Origin: CAUZFZ01 sp963579025
GTDB lineage: Bacteria > Planctomycetota > Planctomycetia > Planctomycetales > Planctomycetaceae
Assembly: GCA_963579025.1 (NCBI GenBank)
Contig: CAUZFZ010000025.1
Span: 1-64,000, forward strand
Length of the DNA: 64,000 nt
Direction: 5' to 3'
The notes below the pieces were generated by a model, which was given only the letters and a program-made list of their open reading frames with translations, was not told the origin of the DNA and made no database searches. The position numbers and the translations under genes were made by a program. Each line of letters opens with the position of its first letter. The first letter of the stretch is position 1. Below are positions 27,437 to 35,546 of this stretch, piece by piece.

Positions 27437-28378
27437 ATGAACAGGCATCGTCTATCGAAGCGAGGCAGTGGATTTACGCTGATTGAATTGCTGGTAGTGA
27501 TTGCCATCATCGCAATTCTCATCGCACTGCTGCTGCCGGCCGTCCAGCAGGCTCGGGAGGCCGCGCGGCGCAGTCAATGCCGGAACAACCTGAAACAGCT
27601 TGGGTTGGCTATGCACAACTATCACGACGTGAATCTCAGCCTTCCGATTGGCGCTTACGCAGGATGGGGACAATCCTGGACCTGGGCCGTTCTACCGTAT
27701 GTCGAGCAGGCGCCGTTGTTCGCAAGGATGCCCACACCTGTCAACGACAATGGGTTTTGGGGTGGCACTGATCAGCGCAGCCTCGATCTGATTGCGCTTG
27801 CGCGAACCGCAGTCCCCGTCTTCCTGTGCCCGTCGATGCCGGAGGGGCCAAAGGAGAACAAGAATATCAATGGACCGGCAGGACGAGCGATGTCGACGTA
27901 TCTGGCGAACGCCGGGGGAGATGCCCGCAATGACAATCTCGGAGCGAACGGAATGGACAGGTCGAACGGCCTGTTTCATGCAGTGGCCATGACCACGGCT
28001 CCAGTCGGCAGAACCTTCAAGTTCCGAGACGCTATCGATGGACTTTCCAACACCGTTCTCATTGGAGAAGCCGAATACAATCTGAGTTCAACCAGAGGTT
28101 GCAACATTTGCGATCGGTATCTTTTCTATCACATGAACTTCGACAGTGGGAACGGGGGAGACTTCTCAGAGGTTCTCGGCTCGACCTATTACCGAATCAA
28201 CACAAAAGCGAAAAACAACTCGGAGCGAGAATGCGCATTCGGGGGCATTCACACCGGCGGAACACATATCCTGTTTGGTGACGGCAAAGTGAAGTTCATG
28301 TCAGAGAGTATTGATCTGGTCAACGTCTGGAGACCTCTCGGATCACGGGCCGGCGGCGAAGTCCCCGGTTCGTTCTGA
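27437..28378 (+). CDS. DUF1559 domain protein with prepilin-type N-terminus
   Basis: A 313-residue protein. After a short basic leader comes the type IV prepilin motif GFTLIELLVVIAIIAILIA, a cleavage/methylation site, then the LLPAVQQAREAARRSQC signature of DUF1559. The C-terminal DUF1559 motif is visible as HTGGTHILFGDGKVKF. The start at 27437 is the ATG immediately before this leader; an open frame to 27257 overlaps the lipoprotein gene and is not used. DUF1559 proteins are abundant pseudopilin-like surface proteins of planctomycetes; their assembly and role are unclear. Confidence 0.93.
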   Translation: MNRHRLSKRGSGFTLIELLVVIAIIAILIALLLPAVQQAREAARRSQCRNNLKQLGLAMHNYHDVNLSLPIGAYAGWGQSWTWAVLPYVEQAPLFARMPTPVNDNGFWGGTDQRSLDLIALARTAVPVFLCPSMPEGPKENKNINGPAGRAMSTYLANAGGDARNDNLGANGMDRSNGLFHAVAMTTAPVGRTFKFRDAIDGLSNTVLIGEAEYNLSSTRGCNICDRYLFYHMNFDSGNGGDFSEVLGSTYYRINTKAKNNSERECAFGGIHTGGTHILFGDGKVKFMSESIDLVNVWRPLGSRAGGEVPGSF

Positions 28379-28759
28379 CGTCGCGTTGGTGAATGCTGAA
28401 GACGGAGATGTGACGTGCTGGAATCGTATGTACACATCCATTCGAGGGATTCGCCTTTCAGGCGTCACATCCCACAGCGTCAACACATTCCGACTTCTCG
28501 TCAGTGCGTAGCTGAGGATTTCACCGGGATTGGGAATTGGACCACTGAATTCCTGATATCATCAGCGCAGTCTTCCCGGATCCTTCCCACCGGTGGATAA
28601 TGGAGCGGGAGCAAAGAAGGTGTCCCGAGCTTCAGCGACCGCATTGGCCAGAATGCAGGTCGCCTTCTTGCGGACCAGGTTTTTTGCAAGTACATGATCC
28701 TCATGCCGACTGCCGATGTCGGTCGTAATCGTCTCTGACCCAAAGGTGAGTGATTTTCC
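28379..28759. other. 381-base intergenic region upstream of the kinase gene
   Basis: No coding frame looks real here. The sequence contains no clear repeat or strong hairpin. The promoter of the kinase gene must be here; a GGTGAG lies about eleven bases before the GTG start at 28760. I find no convincing promoter hexamers. Confidence 0.4.
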
Positions 28760-30013
28760 GTGGCAGTTGCTCAGGCAGCCTCTGAATTTCTCCACTACCT
28801 GGAACGCAGCCGTCTGCTCAGTCCCGAGCAGATCAGCGAGGCGGCCAGCAAGCTTGAGGTCCGCGATGACGATGCTGTTGTTCCGCTGGCCAAGAAGTTC
28901 GTGAAGGCCGGGTATCTCACACGGCTGCAGGCCAGTCGACTGCTGGAAGGGCACTACCGCGGCTTCTTCCTGGACAACTACTGCATTGAAGAGATTCTTG
29001 GTTCCGGCGGTATGGGTTGGGTCTACATCGCCCGTGATATGCAGACGGACGAGCAGGTCGCACTCAAGATGCTGTGCGAAAAAAATGAGAATGACGTCGG
29101 TCTGTTGACTCGGTTCCGGCTGGAGGCCGACGCCGGCATGATGCTGGACCATCAGGCGATCGTAAAAACGCGGAAGATTGGACGAACGACCGGCCTGTAC
29201 GGCGATGTCCACTACGCGGTGATGGATTGCTTCAAGGGTATCGGGATCGACGAGCTTGTCGCGCTGGGTGGCCCAGTCAAATCTTCTCTGGCGTGCCACA
29301 TCATGAGTTTTGCGGCGGCAGGACTGCACCATGCTCACAACCGTGGCCTGATTCATCGGGACGTAAAGCCGTCCAACATCCTGGTCGACACGCACAGCAA
29401 CGGCCGGATCATCGACTTTGGACTGTCGCTGGCGTCACAGGCGGATCAGGGCGACGAGTTTTCGTTGGCGATGATTTTCGGTCACGACTGCCTGGGAACG
29501 GCCGACTACATCGCCCCGGAGCAGTCGAAGGACAGCTTCAACATCGATCCGCGTGCCGACGTGTACGGTCTGGGCGCGACGTTCTATTTCATGCTGACCG
29601 GAAAAGTCATGTTTCCGGAACGGCGGACGCGGCTGCAGAAGATCCTGGCTCAGCAGAACGAAGAACCTCCGCGAGCCGGGGAACTCGTTTCGGACATTCC
29701 ACCTGCCGTCGAGCGAATACTGAATCGCATGATCGCCAAGGACCCTGATGCTCGATATCGCACGGCCAAGGGAGTCTGCCTGGCCATGCAAAGGCACGCA
29801 AAACCAACTCGCTTGCGATTTGACTTTCAGCAGATTCTGGATCGCCGATACGCGATTGCTCAGCAGCGATTCCAGATGCTGAACGAGCAGGCCCGAGAGA
29901 CCGTTCGGCAGACGACGTTGTCCGACTGCACACTCGACTCAAAGGCGACACGCCCTCCCGAGTCAGTCGTCGATACGGATGTCAGTCGAGACACCGACGT
30001 GAAGCTCAGTTGA
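28760..30013 (+). CDS. Serine/threonine protein kinase (cytoplasmic, no C-terminal domain)
   Basis: A 417-residue Hanks-type kinase. A planctomycete-type N-terminal extension (about 70 residues, ending LQASRLLEGHYRGFFLDNY) precedes the catalytic domain: glycine loop GSGGMG at 81-86, Lys103 in VALKML, catalytic HRDVKPSN at 199-206, and DFG at 219-221. The domain ends near residue 350, followed by a charged tail without any membrane helix. The start is GTG at 28760. There is no adjacent phosphatase; targets are unknown. It converges with the nitrilase-like gene. Confidence 0.92.
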   Translation: MAVAQAASEFLHYLERSRLLSPEQISEAASKLEVRDDDAVVPLAKKFVKAGYLTRLQASRLLEGHYRGFFLDNYCIEEILGSGGMGWVYIARDMQTDEQVALKMLCEKNENDVGLLTRFRLEADAGMMLDHQAIVKTRKIGRTTGLYGDVHYAVMDCFKGIGIDELVALGGPVKSSLACHIMSFAAAGLHHAHNRGLIHRDVKPSNILVDTHSNGRIIDFGLSLASQADQGDEFSLAMIFGHDCLGTADYIAPEQSKDSFNIDPRADVYGLGATFYFMLTGKVMFPERRTRLQKILAQQNEEPPRAGELVSDIPPAVERILNRMIAKDPDARYRTAKGVCLAMQRHAKPTRLRFDFQQILDRRYAIAQQRFQMLNEQARETVRQTTLSDCTLDSKATRPPESVVDTDVSRDTDVKLS

Positions 30014-30070
30014 CTGCGCCCATTTGAAATCGGGTCCGTTCTTTCCTGTCGCTCGCTGTGGCGAAGGAAG

Positions 30071-30928
30071 TTACATCCGCGGCCGATCGCCTGGTCGTTC
30101 CAGCGAGTGAGGCTCGATGATCGCGTCATACATCTCCGGACGGCGGTCAGCGAGCCGATCGATTGCGTGCGTACCGGGGGATCGAACGACGCGTTTCATT
30201 CGCGATCGTTCCGGATAGACGTCGGCGTAGAGGATGGTCTCCCCGTCAGCTTCGGCTGTTGCCAGAGTTGAACCGTCAGGGCCACAAATGCGGCTCAGCC
30301 CGATGAATCGAAATCCGCGTTCTTCTCCGACACGGTTCGCCGCCGCGAAGTAGATTCCGTTTTCCATGGCTCGCGTGTTGAGTACATGACCGGCGACACA
30401 TTCGGCACCCGGCGGCCAGTTGGTGGGCAGAGCGACCAGATCGGCACCCGCCAGCGCGAGACATCGAGATGACTCGGGAAACGCCGAGTCGTAGCAGATA
30501 TTCATGCCGATCCGCAGATCGCCAGTGTCGTGCGCGGCAAAGGGGCGGTCGCCGTAGCTGACATATCGGTCGACTCCGAGATACGGCAGATGCACCTTGC
30601 GGTAACTGCCGACGACGCCGCGGGGGCCGGTGAGCACGGCTGCATTAAAGATATGATCAGCAGCCGCTTCGAGCATGCCAAACACCGCGAACATCTGCAG
30701 TTCCGCACACAAAGCGGTGATGCGGTCGGTTGCCGGTCCGGGAATCGCCTGCGCGAATGGGCGTGCCTCATCCAGGCTGTCAAAGCAGTAGCCAGTCACG
30801 GCACACTCAGGCAGCACAACCAGCTTCGCGCCGTTGGACGCTGCTTCCCGTATTCGCAGTTCCATTGCGGTCACGTTGGCATCGACTTCCGCAATCTGCA
30901 CGTCCATCTGAACTGCGGCAATCTTCAT
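30071..30928 (-). CDS. Carbon-nitrogen hydrolase family amidase
   Basis: A 285-residue nitrilase-superfamily protein. The Glu-Lys-Cys triad is visible: VVLPECAVTGY (Glu41), GSYRKVHLPY (Lys111) and GMNICYDSAFPE (Cys145). There is no signal peptide, so it is cytoplasmic. The start at 30928 has a GTGAGG upstream; a start at 30952 would add eight residues before the conserved MKIAAVQMD. Family members hydrolyse amides or ureido compounds; the substrate cannot be told. It is convergent with the kinase gene and divergent from nothing close. Confidence 0.9.
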   Translation of the reverse strand: MKIAAVQMDVQIAEVDANVTAMELRIREAASNGAKLVVLPECAVTGYCFDSLDEARPFAQAIPGPATDRITALCAELQMFAVFGMLEAAADHIFNAAVLTGPRGVVGSYRKVHLPYLGVDRYVSYGDRPFAAHDTGDLRIGMNICYDSAFPESSRCLALAGADLVALPTNWPPGAECVAGHVLNTRAMENGIYFAAANRVGEERGFRFIGLSRICGPDGSTLATAEADGETILYADVYPERSRMKRVVRSPGTHAIDRLADRRPEMYDAIIEPHSLERPGDRPRM

Positions 30929-31029
30929 CGGAATCCTCACCAGCGTGACCACAGGACGGACTTCGCACTGTTCACGCCAGAATAAGAGGTTCCGGCTGTC
31001 GGCACCAGGAAATCATCCGGATGTGTTCT

Positions 31030-31830
31030 TCAGGCAGCGATGCCAGAGAAAGATCGCTGCAGATGTTCGAGGTCGGAGGGTTTGCCAGAAATCTTCACAA
31101 GGTAAACCACATTGCCTGCGCTCCAGGCAACGGCCACAAAACCGTCCGGCAGATACCGAAGCGTCGCGCTGGAAAACGACGACGCCGACGGCGGCGAATC
31201 CACACGGTTTGCCGGGATCGCAGCAATGATTCCCGATACGTGCTCCAGCCGCCCTCGCTCCAGTGCGAAATCCTGTCGAACGACTTCGTGACCCGACTCA
31301 CCATCCAGGTCCTGCCCCTGCCTGGGCCATAGATACAAGTCGTTATTCGACCATCCAGCCGGAATCTGAAAGACGAACGACTCGTCGAAAGCCTCTGCAT
31401 TGTCCAGTTGGATATCGATTCGCTGCAGCAAGTCCGCCACGCTGAACGACTCCTGACCGGAATCCCAGAACCACAGCGTCATTCCAATCGCGACGCTACA
31501 AGCGACCGTCGCAGCCGCCAGGAACAACGTGCGGCGGCGCGGCCCCCGCTCCGCACTGGTCGTGACGATTGTCGATTCAGCAGACTCCTCGCCCTCTCCG
31601 GATTCCACCAGCGCGGAACTCATAAGCTCGGCACGCAGAGAATCAGGCACTGCGACGTCCTGAACAACTGCCGCGATCGCCGCATCGAATTCCTGCCGTG
31701 AAGCGAATTCCAGTCGACACGACTCGCACGAATCCAAGTGCGCACGCGACTCGGCGAACTCGGGCAATTCCAGATCGTCCGACTTCGGTCTGATGCAGTC
31801 CAGAAATTCCAGCGCCTTATGACAATCCAT
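31030..31830 (-). CDS. Zinc-finger anti-sigma factor
   Basis: A 266-residue membrane protein encoded downstream of an ECF sigma gene (62 bases apart), hence its likely regulator. The N-terminal zinc-finger motif H31-x3-C35-x2-C38 (HLDSCESC) binds sigma in related proteins. A single helix lies at about 101-121, then a periplasmic domain of about 145 residues that I cannot classify. The Cys/His motif supports anti-sigma identity; the extracytoplasmic signal is unknown. Confidence 0.85.
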   Translation of the reverse strand: MDCHKALEFLDCIRPKSDDLELPEFAESRAHLDSCESCRLEFASRQEFDAAIAAVVQDVAVPDSLRAELMSSALVESGEGEESAESTIVTTSAERGPRRRTLFLAAATVACSVAIGMTLWFWDSGQESFSVADLLQRIDIQLDNAEAFDESFVFQIPAGWSNNDLYLWPRQGQDLDGESGHEVVRQDFALERGRLEHVSGIIAAIPANRVDSPPSASSFSSATLRYLPDGFVAVAWSAGNVVYLVKISGKPSDLEHLQRSFSGIAA

Positions 31831-31892
31831 GGCTTTCCACTGGCTGGTGACTCGACTCCCGGCACAGGGAATCGACTCGGGTAAAGTAGGAC

Positions 31893-32372
31893 TCAGAAAT
31901 CCTCAGGTGACATACGCTCACGCAGATGCTTCTTGCCCCGCGACAATCGACTCATGACAGTCCCGATGGGGACGTCCAGTTGTTCCGAAATCTCCCGGTA
32001 GCTCAACTCCTGAAAGTAAAACAGAACCAACACGGTCCGAAATTCCTCAGGCAACGTATCCAGTACGCTCTGCAGACCCGCACTATCGAGGGGCTGCAGA
32101 CTGACCTCATCCGAAACCGGTTCGCCAATCGCTTCCAGAGTCACCTCTGAATGGCTTCCCCGATCACGCAGACGTCGGCGGTAAAGATTTCTAACGATCA
32201 TGAACAACCATGCCCGGGCTTTATCTGGTTCACGCAGTGTGTCCAGCTTCCGCTGAGCGTCGAGATAGGTCTGCTGTGTGAGATCTTCAGCATCGGCCGC
32301 CTTGCCGGTCAGCCGAAAGGCAAACCGGTACAGCGACTCGTAGTGCTGTTCGACGAGCGTAGTGATCTCCAC
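31893..32372 (-). CDS. ECF RNA polymerase sigma factor
   Basis: A 159-residue sigma-70 family protein. Region 2 is AFRLTGKAADAEDLTQQTYL through ARAWLFMIVRNLYRRR, and region 4 is TVLVLFYFQELSYREISEQL then GTVMSRLSRGKKHLRERM. There is no C-terminal extension. It is followed by a zinc-finger anti-sigma gene in the same operon. Upstream (32373-32676) is non-coding and probably holds its promoter, but I see no obvious ECF-type promoter. Confidence 0.93.
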   Translation of the reverse strand: MEITTLVEQHYESLYRFAFRLTGKAADAEDLTQQTYLDAQRKLDTLREPDKARAWLFMIVRNLYRRRLRDRGSHSEVTLEAIGEPVSDEVSLQPLDSAGLQSVLDTLPEEFRTVLVLFYFQELSYREISEQLDVPIGTVMSRLSRGKKHLRERMSPEDF

Positions 32373-32676
32373 AGCGGGCCAGTCCTGAGCTCGTTCCGTT
32401 GTGATTGGGATGCATCGGGGACCTGCGATATTCCCCTAAACCCAAACAGTTTAGCGGTTTTCTGCGCGAGGACTCCACGTGGAGCGAGCGTTACCGTCTT
32501 GCATGTGTACGTGTGATCAATCACTGAGAGTTAGCTGGATTGAACACACATCAACGGATACGAAATTGTGTGCAATCAGGACACATTCAGCGTCGTGTGC
32601 CCCTGACCTTTCACCCGTGCCATAACCTGGCGGAGCCCGGACCGATCCGTAGCGGAACTCTCCAGGAGTGAAGTTG
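32373..32676. other. Non-coding stretch upstream of the ECF sigma gene
   Basis: No coding frame is convincing here. The region probably contains the promoter of the minus-strand sigma gene and includes the 3' exon junction of the group II intron remnant described next. Confidence 0.4.
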
Positions 32677-32925
32677 ATAGGGGGTAGGGAAGAGTGGTTA
32701 GCTCTCCCCTCCCTCAGAACCGTACGTGCGGTTTTCCCGCATACGGCTCGTCAGTCAGTAGGTTGCCCGCAAGGGATTGAACGAAACGGCTGTGAGCATC
32801 CCGCAGGCTGCGAAACCCATGGCCCCTAAAGCAGTCGTTCGGCCAGCCAACCGTCCGGCTCTGCCGAAGTCGGTTCGGCCGATGACGTTTTGACAGCATC
32901 CGACGCAGACACTCGCGTTCGCAAT
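32677..32925 (-). mobile_element. Group II intron 3' remnant (reverse transcriptase C-terminus, domains V and VI)
   Basis: On the minus strand, 32749-32717 folds as an intron domain V: GAGCCGT pairs with ACGGTTC, the AGC catalytic triad is present, and an inner GCGG/CCGC stem has a GAAA loop. Next, 32709-32677 fits domain VI: an eight-pair stem (GGGGAGAG/CTCTTCCC), a likely bulged branch A near the 3' end, and an AT 3' terminus. Upstream, about 32890-32755 encodes, in one frame, WPNDCFRGHGFRSLRDAHS and a few residues after it, which resemble the C-terminus of group II intron reverse transcriptases. The rest of the open frame is unrelated. The 5' part of the intron is missing. Confidence 0.8.
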
Positions 32926-32936
32926 GCCTGGCGGCA

Positions 32937-33050
32937 CGAATATCGAATGTCGAACAAGGAATGTCGAAGTCCGAAGTGAAGCACTTCATCATTCGAACTT
33001 CCTTGTTCGATATTCGATATTCGATATTCGATATTCGATATTCGATATTC
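32937..33050. repeat. Long imperfect palindrome with TTCGATA repeats
   Basis: The left side reads CGAATATCGAATGTCGAACA and the right side is its approximate reverse complement, with AACAAGGAA/TTCCTTGTT blocks in both arms. A GAAGTG/CACTTC hairpin sits at the centre. From memory, similar TTCGATA-rich palindromes are common in planctomycete genomes. It abuts the truncated 5' end of the intron remnant, suggesting that it marks a recombination or insertion boundary. Confidence 0.7.
33006..33050. repeat. Tandem repeat of TTCGATA (6.4 units of 7 bp)
   Basis: Exactly repeated heptamers TTCGATA form the right arm of the palindrome, 45 bases in all. The units are perfect, implying recent slippage or selection. 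There are no spacers, so this is not a CRISPR array. Confidence 0.9.
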
Positions 33051-33356
33051 ACTGCGAAACGCCAGCGACAACATGTTGGTCGATCCCAGGATCGACGGGC
33101 ATCGGGCGAACCGGATCGTTCCATCGCAGAACGATGAAATGAGTTGCGTACCGACCGAACTCGTCTCTGCAGCAGACGCCACGACGGATTTCAGAAAAAT
33201 CCAGGAACGGGTGTCAGGTTCTCGCTTCGGCTCTCGCTTTTCAGACAGCGGACAGACGTCTGACTCACTTCACAACACTGACCCGCTCCGCAATTCCGCG
33301 AGAGATGCTCGGGTCGGCGACCTCACTTCTGTCTTTTCTGTCTGAGGAGCTGTGCG
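33051..33356. other. Non-coding leader before the protease gene
   Basis: 306 bases without a recognisable gene. The sequence before 33357 has GAGGAG (about nine bases upstream), a strong Shine-Dalgarno site for the protease start. No repeat or hairpin of note is seen here. Confidence 0.4.
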
Positions 33357-34586
33357 ATGAAATCGATGAACGTAAAGAAACTGTCACGACTTCTGCAACG
33401 AGTGTGCCGATTCGGTCCGAAGCGACGCAAGGAGCGCACGGCGTACCGCGGGTTTGAAAGACTGGAACAACGACTGCTGCTGACGGTCGCCGTCGAGCAG
33501 GCAGCCATGCTCGACGGACCGCAGGCACGAATCGTCAACGGGGCTGAGACGAACGATTACGAGGCCGTCGGGCTTGTTAACGGCGGTTGCACAGGAACAC
33601 TGATCAGCCCGACGCATGTGCTGACGGCCGCTCATTGTGTGGAGGGCGTCAGCAACACGGGCAGCACTTTTGTCGTCAACGGGCAAACCTACAACACCGT
33701 CAACATCACGGTTCACCCGCAGTACAACGCGAATCAGTTCGATGTTGGCTACGACGTCGCCATCATGGAATTGAGCCGGCCCGTGTCCGGTGTGCAGCCG
33801 ATGGAGATCATGCGGCAGGCTCCAAATGTGGGCGATACGCTGACACTGGTCGGATTCGGTGAGGGTGGAACGAGCACGAATCCACTGCATGATTTCGGAA
33901 CGAAGCGAGTCGGCGAAACTCCGATCGACGAAGTCACCCAGAATCACATCATCTGGAACTTCGACAGCCACAGCGAAAGCAATACGGCTCCCGGTGATTC
34001 CGGCGGTCCGGCATTCGTCACGATCAACGGGCAACAGTTTATCGCCGGTATCACGTCTGGCGGTGACGGGGACGCTCACACGCTGGGCGATCGTTCCTTC
34101 GACACCCGCGTGGATACGCTGTCGAGCTGGATCGACGGCGTGGTTGGTGACACCGACACGAACCTGGATCCCGACCCCACACCGGACCCGGATCCCACAC
34201 CTGACCCCGACCCGACGCCCGATCCAGATCCAACTCCCGACCCCGATCCGCTGCCGGATCCGGGCGATGACGACGGCGGCGGTGACTTCCCGACCGACGA
34301 CGGATACGACGATGAGTTCGAAGACGACTTCGACGACGACTGGTATCCCGACGATGATTGGTATCCGGAAGACGGTTTTGGCGACGACTTCGATGATGAT
34401 TTCGATGACTGGGGCGACGACTGGTACGAAGATGACGGCGTCTGGGATGACTTCGACGACTGGTACGCAGACGACGGATTCGAAGACGACTACGAAGACG
34501 ACTGGCTGGACTCCGACGATGTGGATGACGCGATGTCCGACATGGACTGGTGGGACATGGCGTTTGGTTTCGGGAGCTGGTTCTGA
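33357..34586 (+). CDS. Trypsin-like serine protease with LEPR-XLL-like motif and Asp/Trp/Tyr-rich tail
   Basis: A 409-residue protein. The N-terminus has a basic leader then FERLEQRLLLTV (residues 33-44), a planctomycete LEPR-XLL-like sorting motif. The chymotrypsin fold begins RIVNG (59-62) and has the triad His93 (TAAHC), Asp133 (YDVAIMEL) and Ser215 (GDSGGP); Cys78/Cys94 probably pair. After the protease domain come DPTPDPDP repeats (271-302) and a tail (303-400) dominated by Asp, with Trp and Tyr. Only the N-terminal part resembles known proteases. The tail may bind calcium, polysaccharide or mineral, but this is inference. Confidence 0.88.
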   Translation: MKSMNVKKLSRLLQRVCRFGPKRRKERTAYRGFERLEQRLLLTVAVEQAAMLDGPQARIVNGAETNDYEAVGLVNGGCTGTLISPTHVLTAAHCVEGVSNTGSTFVVNGQTYNTVNITVHPQYNANQFDVGYDVAIMELSRPVSGVQPMEIMRQAPNVGDTLTLVGFGEGGTSTNPLHDFGTKRVGETPIDEVTQNHIIWNFDSHSESNTAPGDSGGPAFVTINGQQFIAGITSGGDGDAHTLGDRSFDTRVDTLSSWIDGVVGDTDTNLDPDPTPDPDPTPDPDPTPDPDPTPDPDPLPDPGDDDGGGDFPTDDGYDDEFEDDFDDDWYPDDDWYPEDGFGDDFDDDFDDWGDDWYEDDGVWDDFDDWYADDGFEDDYEDDWLDSDDVDDAMSDMDWWDMAFGFGSWF

Positions 34587-34618
34587 TCGGATCTGCTGAC
34601 CGCATTCGTGCCCTTTTT

Positions 34619-34664
34619 GAGGCCACCGCAGACTCGCCGACCGACGAGACTCTGCGGTGGCCTC
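34619..34664 (+). terminator. Hairpin after the protease gene
   Basis: Perfect 14-base arms GAGGCCACCGCAGA and TCTGCGGTGGCCTC enclose an 18-base loop. It lies 33 bases after the protease stop and is followed by a weak T-rich stretch (GATCTTTG). The stability supports a terminator or a transcript-end hairpin; the T-tract is poor for the intrinsic type. Confidence 0.5.
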
Positions 34665-34696
34665 GATCTTTGCGCGAATCAGTCGTTCCAAGCGTC

Positions 34697-34770
34697 GGGT
34701 AGCCGAAGTCGCCAGACTTTGGACAGGTTGCAATACCGTGAGAATCCAAACTCTGGCGAGTTCGGCTACC
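34697..34770. repeat. Long palindromic element, copy 2 (GGTAGCCGAAGTCGCC type)
   Basis: Arms GGTAGCCGAAGTCGCCAGAC and its near reverse complement ending GAGTTCGGCTACC match the element at 17087-17153, with a different central loop. It sits upstream of the methyltransferase gene, after the hairpin at 34619-34664. Two copies with conserved arms and diverged centres suggest a dispersed repeat. Confidence 0.75.
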
Positions 34771-34832
34771 AGACCTTGTCTGATACAACGAGCGCCATTC
34801 GACCGAACGGCTGATACCTGGAAGAGCAGTTG

Positions 34833-35546
34833 ATGGCGATCAATTTGCAGCACCGCGACCGACAACCAGAGCTGATGGACGATCCCGCACTGGACGAGTT
34901 GCAGCACCGACACGCACTGCGAGGGCTGCGGAGGGTCAACTCTTTCAGTCGCAGCACAGCGATCCTGTGGCCGGCGATCACGGCTGTGGCGCAGCAACTC
35001 GCGGGACAACCCGTGAGGATTCTTGACATCGCAAGCGGCGGCGGTGACCTCGCTGTGGGGCTCGCTGAGCGGGGGCGGCGAACGGGAATCAACCTGGATA
35101 TTCACGGTTGCGATATCAGTCCACTGGCCGTGCAGCATGCCACCGAGTTGGCTGTCCAACATCAACTCGACAACGTTCAGTTTCTGACAGTCGATGCCAT
35201 CCACGGAACGCTCGACGGGCCTTACGACATCGTGATGTGCTCGCTGTTTCTGCACCACCTGCCGGAAGACGAGGCCCGCTGTCTGCTTAAGCGAATGAAG
35301 GAACTGGCGTCACAGCGGGTTCTGATCAACGATCTCAGACGGACTCGTGCGGGCTACGTTCTGGCGTGGCTTGGCTGTCGTTTACTGACGCGGTCACCGA
35401 TCGTTCATGTCGACGGTCCGCTGTCCGTGCGCGCGGCCTTCTCGCTGGACGAAGTGCGTCAACTCGCAGAAGAATGCGGCCTCTCCGGCGCGACGCTGAC
35501 GACGCACTGGCCGCAGCGGTTTCTCCTGGACTGGAGGCCGTCATGA
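34833..35546 (+). CDS. Class I SAM-dependent methyltransferase (polyketide cluster)
   Basis: A 237-residue methyltransferase. Motif I is ILDIASGGGDLAVGLAERG, followed by an acidic motif (HGCDISPLAVQHA) and a VMCSLFLHHLPEDEA segment. The ATG at 34833 is chosen over a TTG at 34830 in the same frame. It overlaps the FAD-reductase gene by four bases (ATGA), so translation is coupled. Next to a type III polyketide synthase it probably methylates the ring or an intermediate; O- versus C-methylation is unknown. Confidence 0.88.
   Translation: MAINLQHRDRQPELMDDPALDELQHRHALRGLRRVNSFSRSTAILWPAITAVAQQLAGQPVRILDIASGGGDLAVGLAERGRRTGINLDIHGCDISPLAVQHATELAVQHQLDNVQFLTVDAIHGTLDGPYDIVMCSLFLHHLPEDEARCLLKRMKELASQRVLINDLRRTRAGYVLAWLGCRLLTRSPIVHVDGPLSVRAAFSLDEVRQLAEECGLSGATLTTHWPQRFLLDWRPS

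Noticed and set aside
33006..33050. TTCGATA array considered as a CRISPR array
   Set aside because: The unit is only 7 bases and directly tandem, with no spacers, no leader and no cas genes.
32714..33124. Minus-strand open frame of 136 codons across the intron remnant and palindrome
   Set aside because: Only the C-terminal part resembles a reverse transcriptase; the upstream part translates the TTCGATA repeat. It is treated as a fragment, not a gene.
34167..34262. Short DNA repeat encoding DPTPDP, considered as a CRISPR or satellite array
   Set aside because: The repeat is in frame within the protease gene and encodes a Pro/Asp linker; no spacers are present.
33384..35258. Long minus-strand open frame (624 codons) opposite the protease and methyltransferase genes
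   Set aside because: It is the antisense of the Asp-rich tail and of the methyltransferase; the composition (runs of Val/Ile and Arg) reflects the complement of Asp codons, and there is no recognisable domain.
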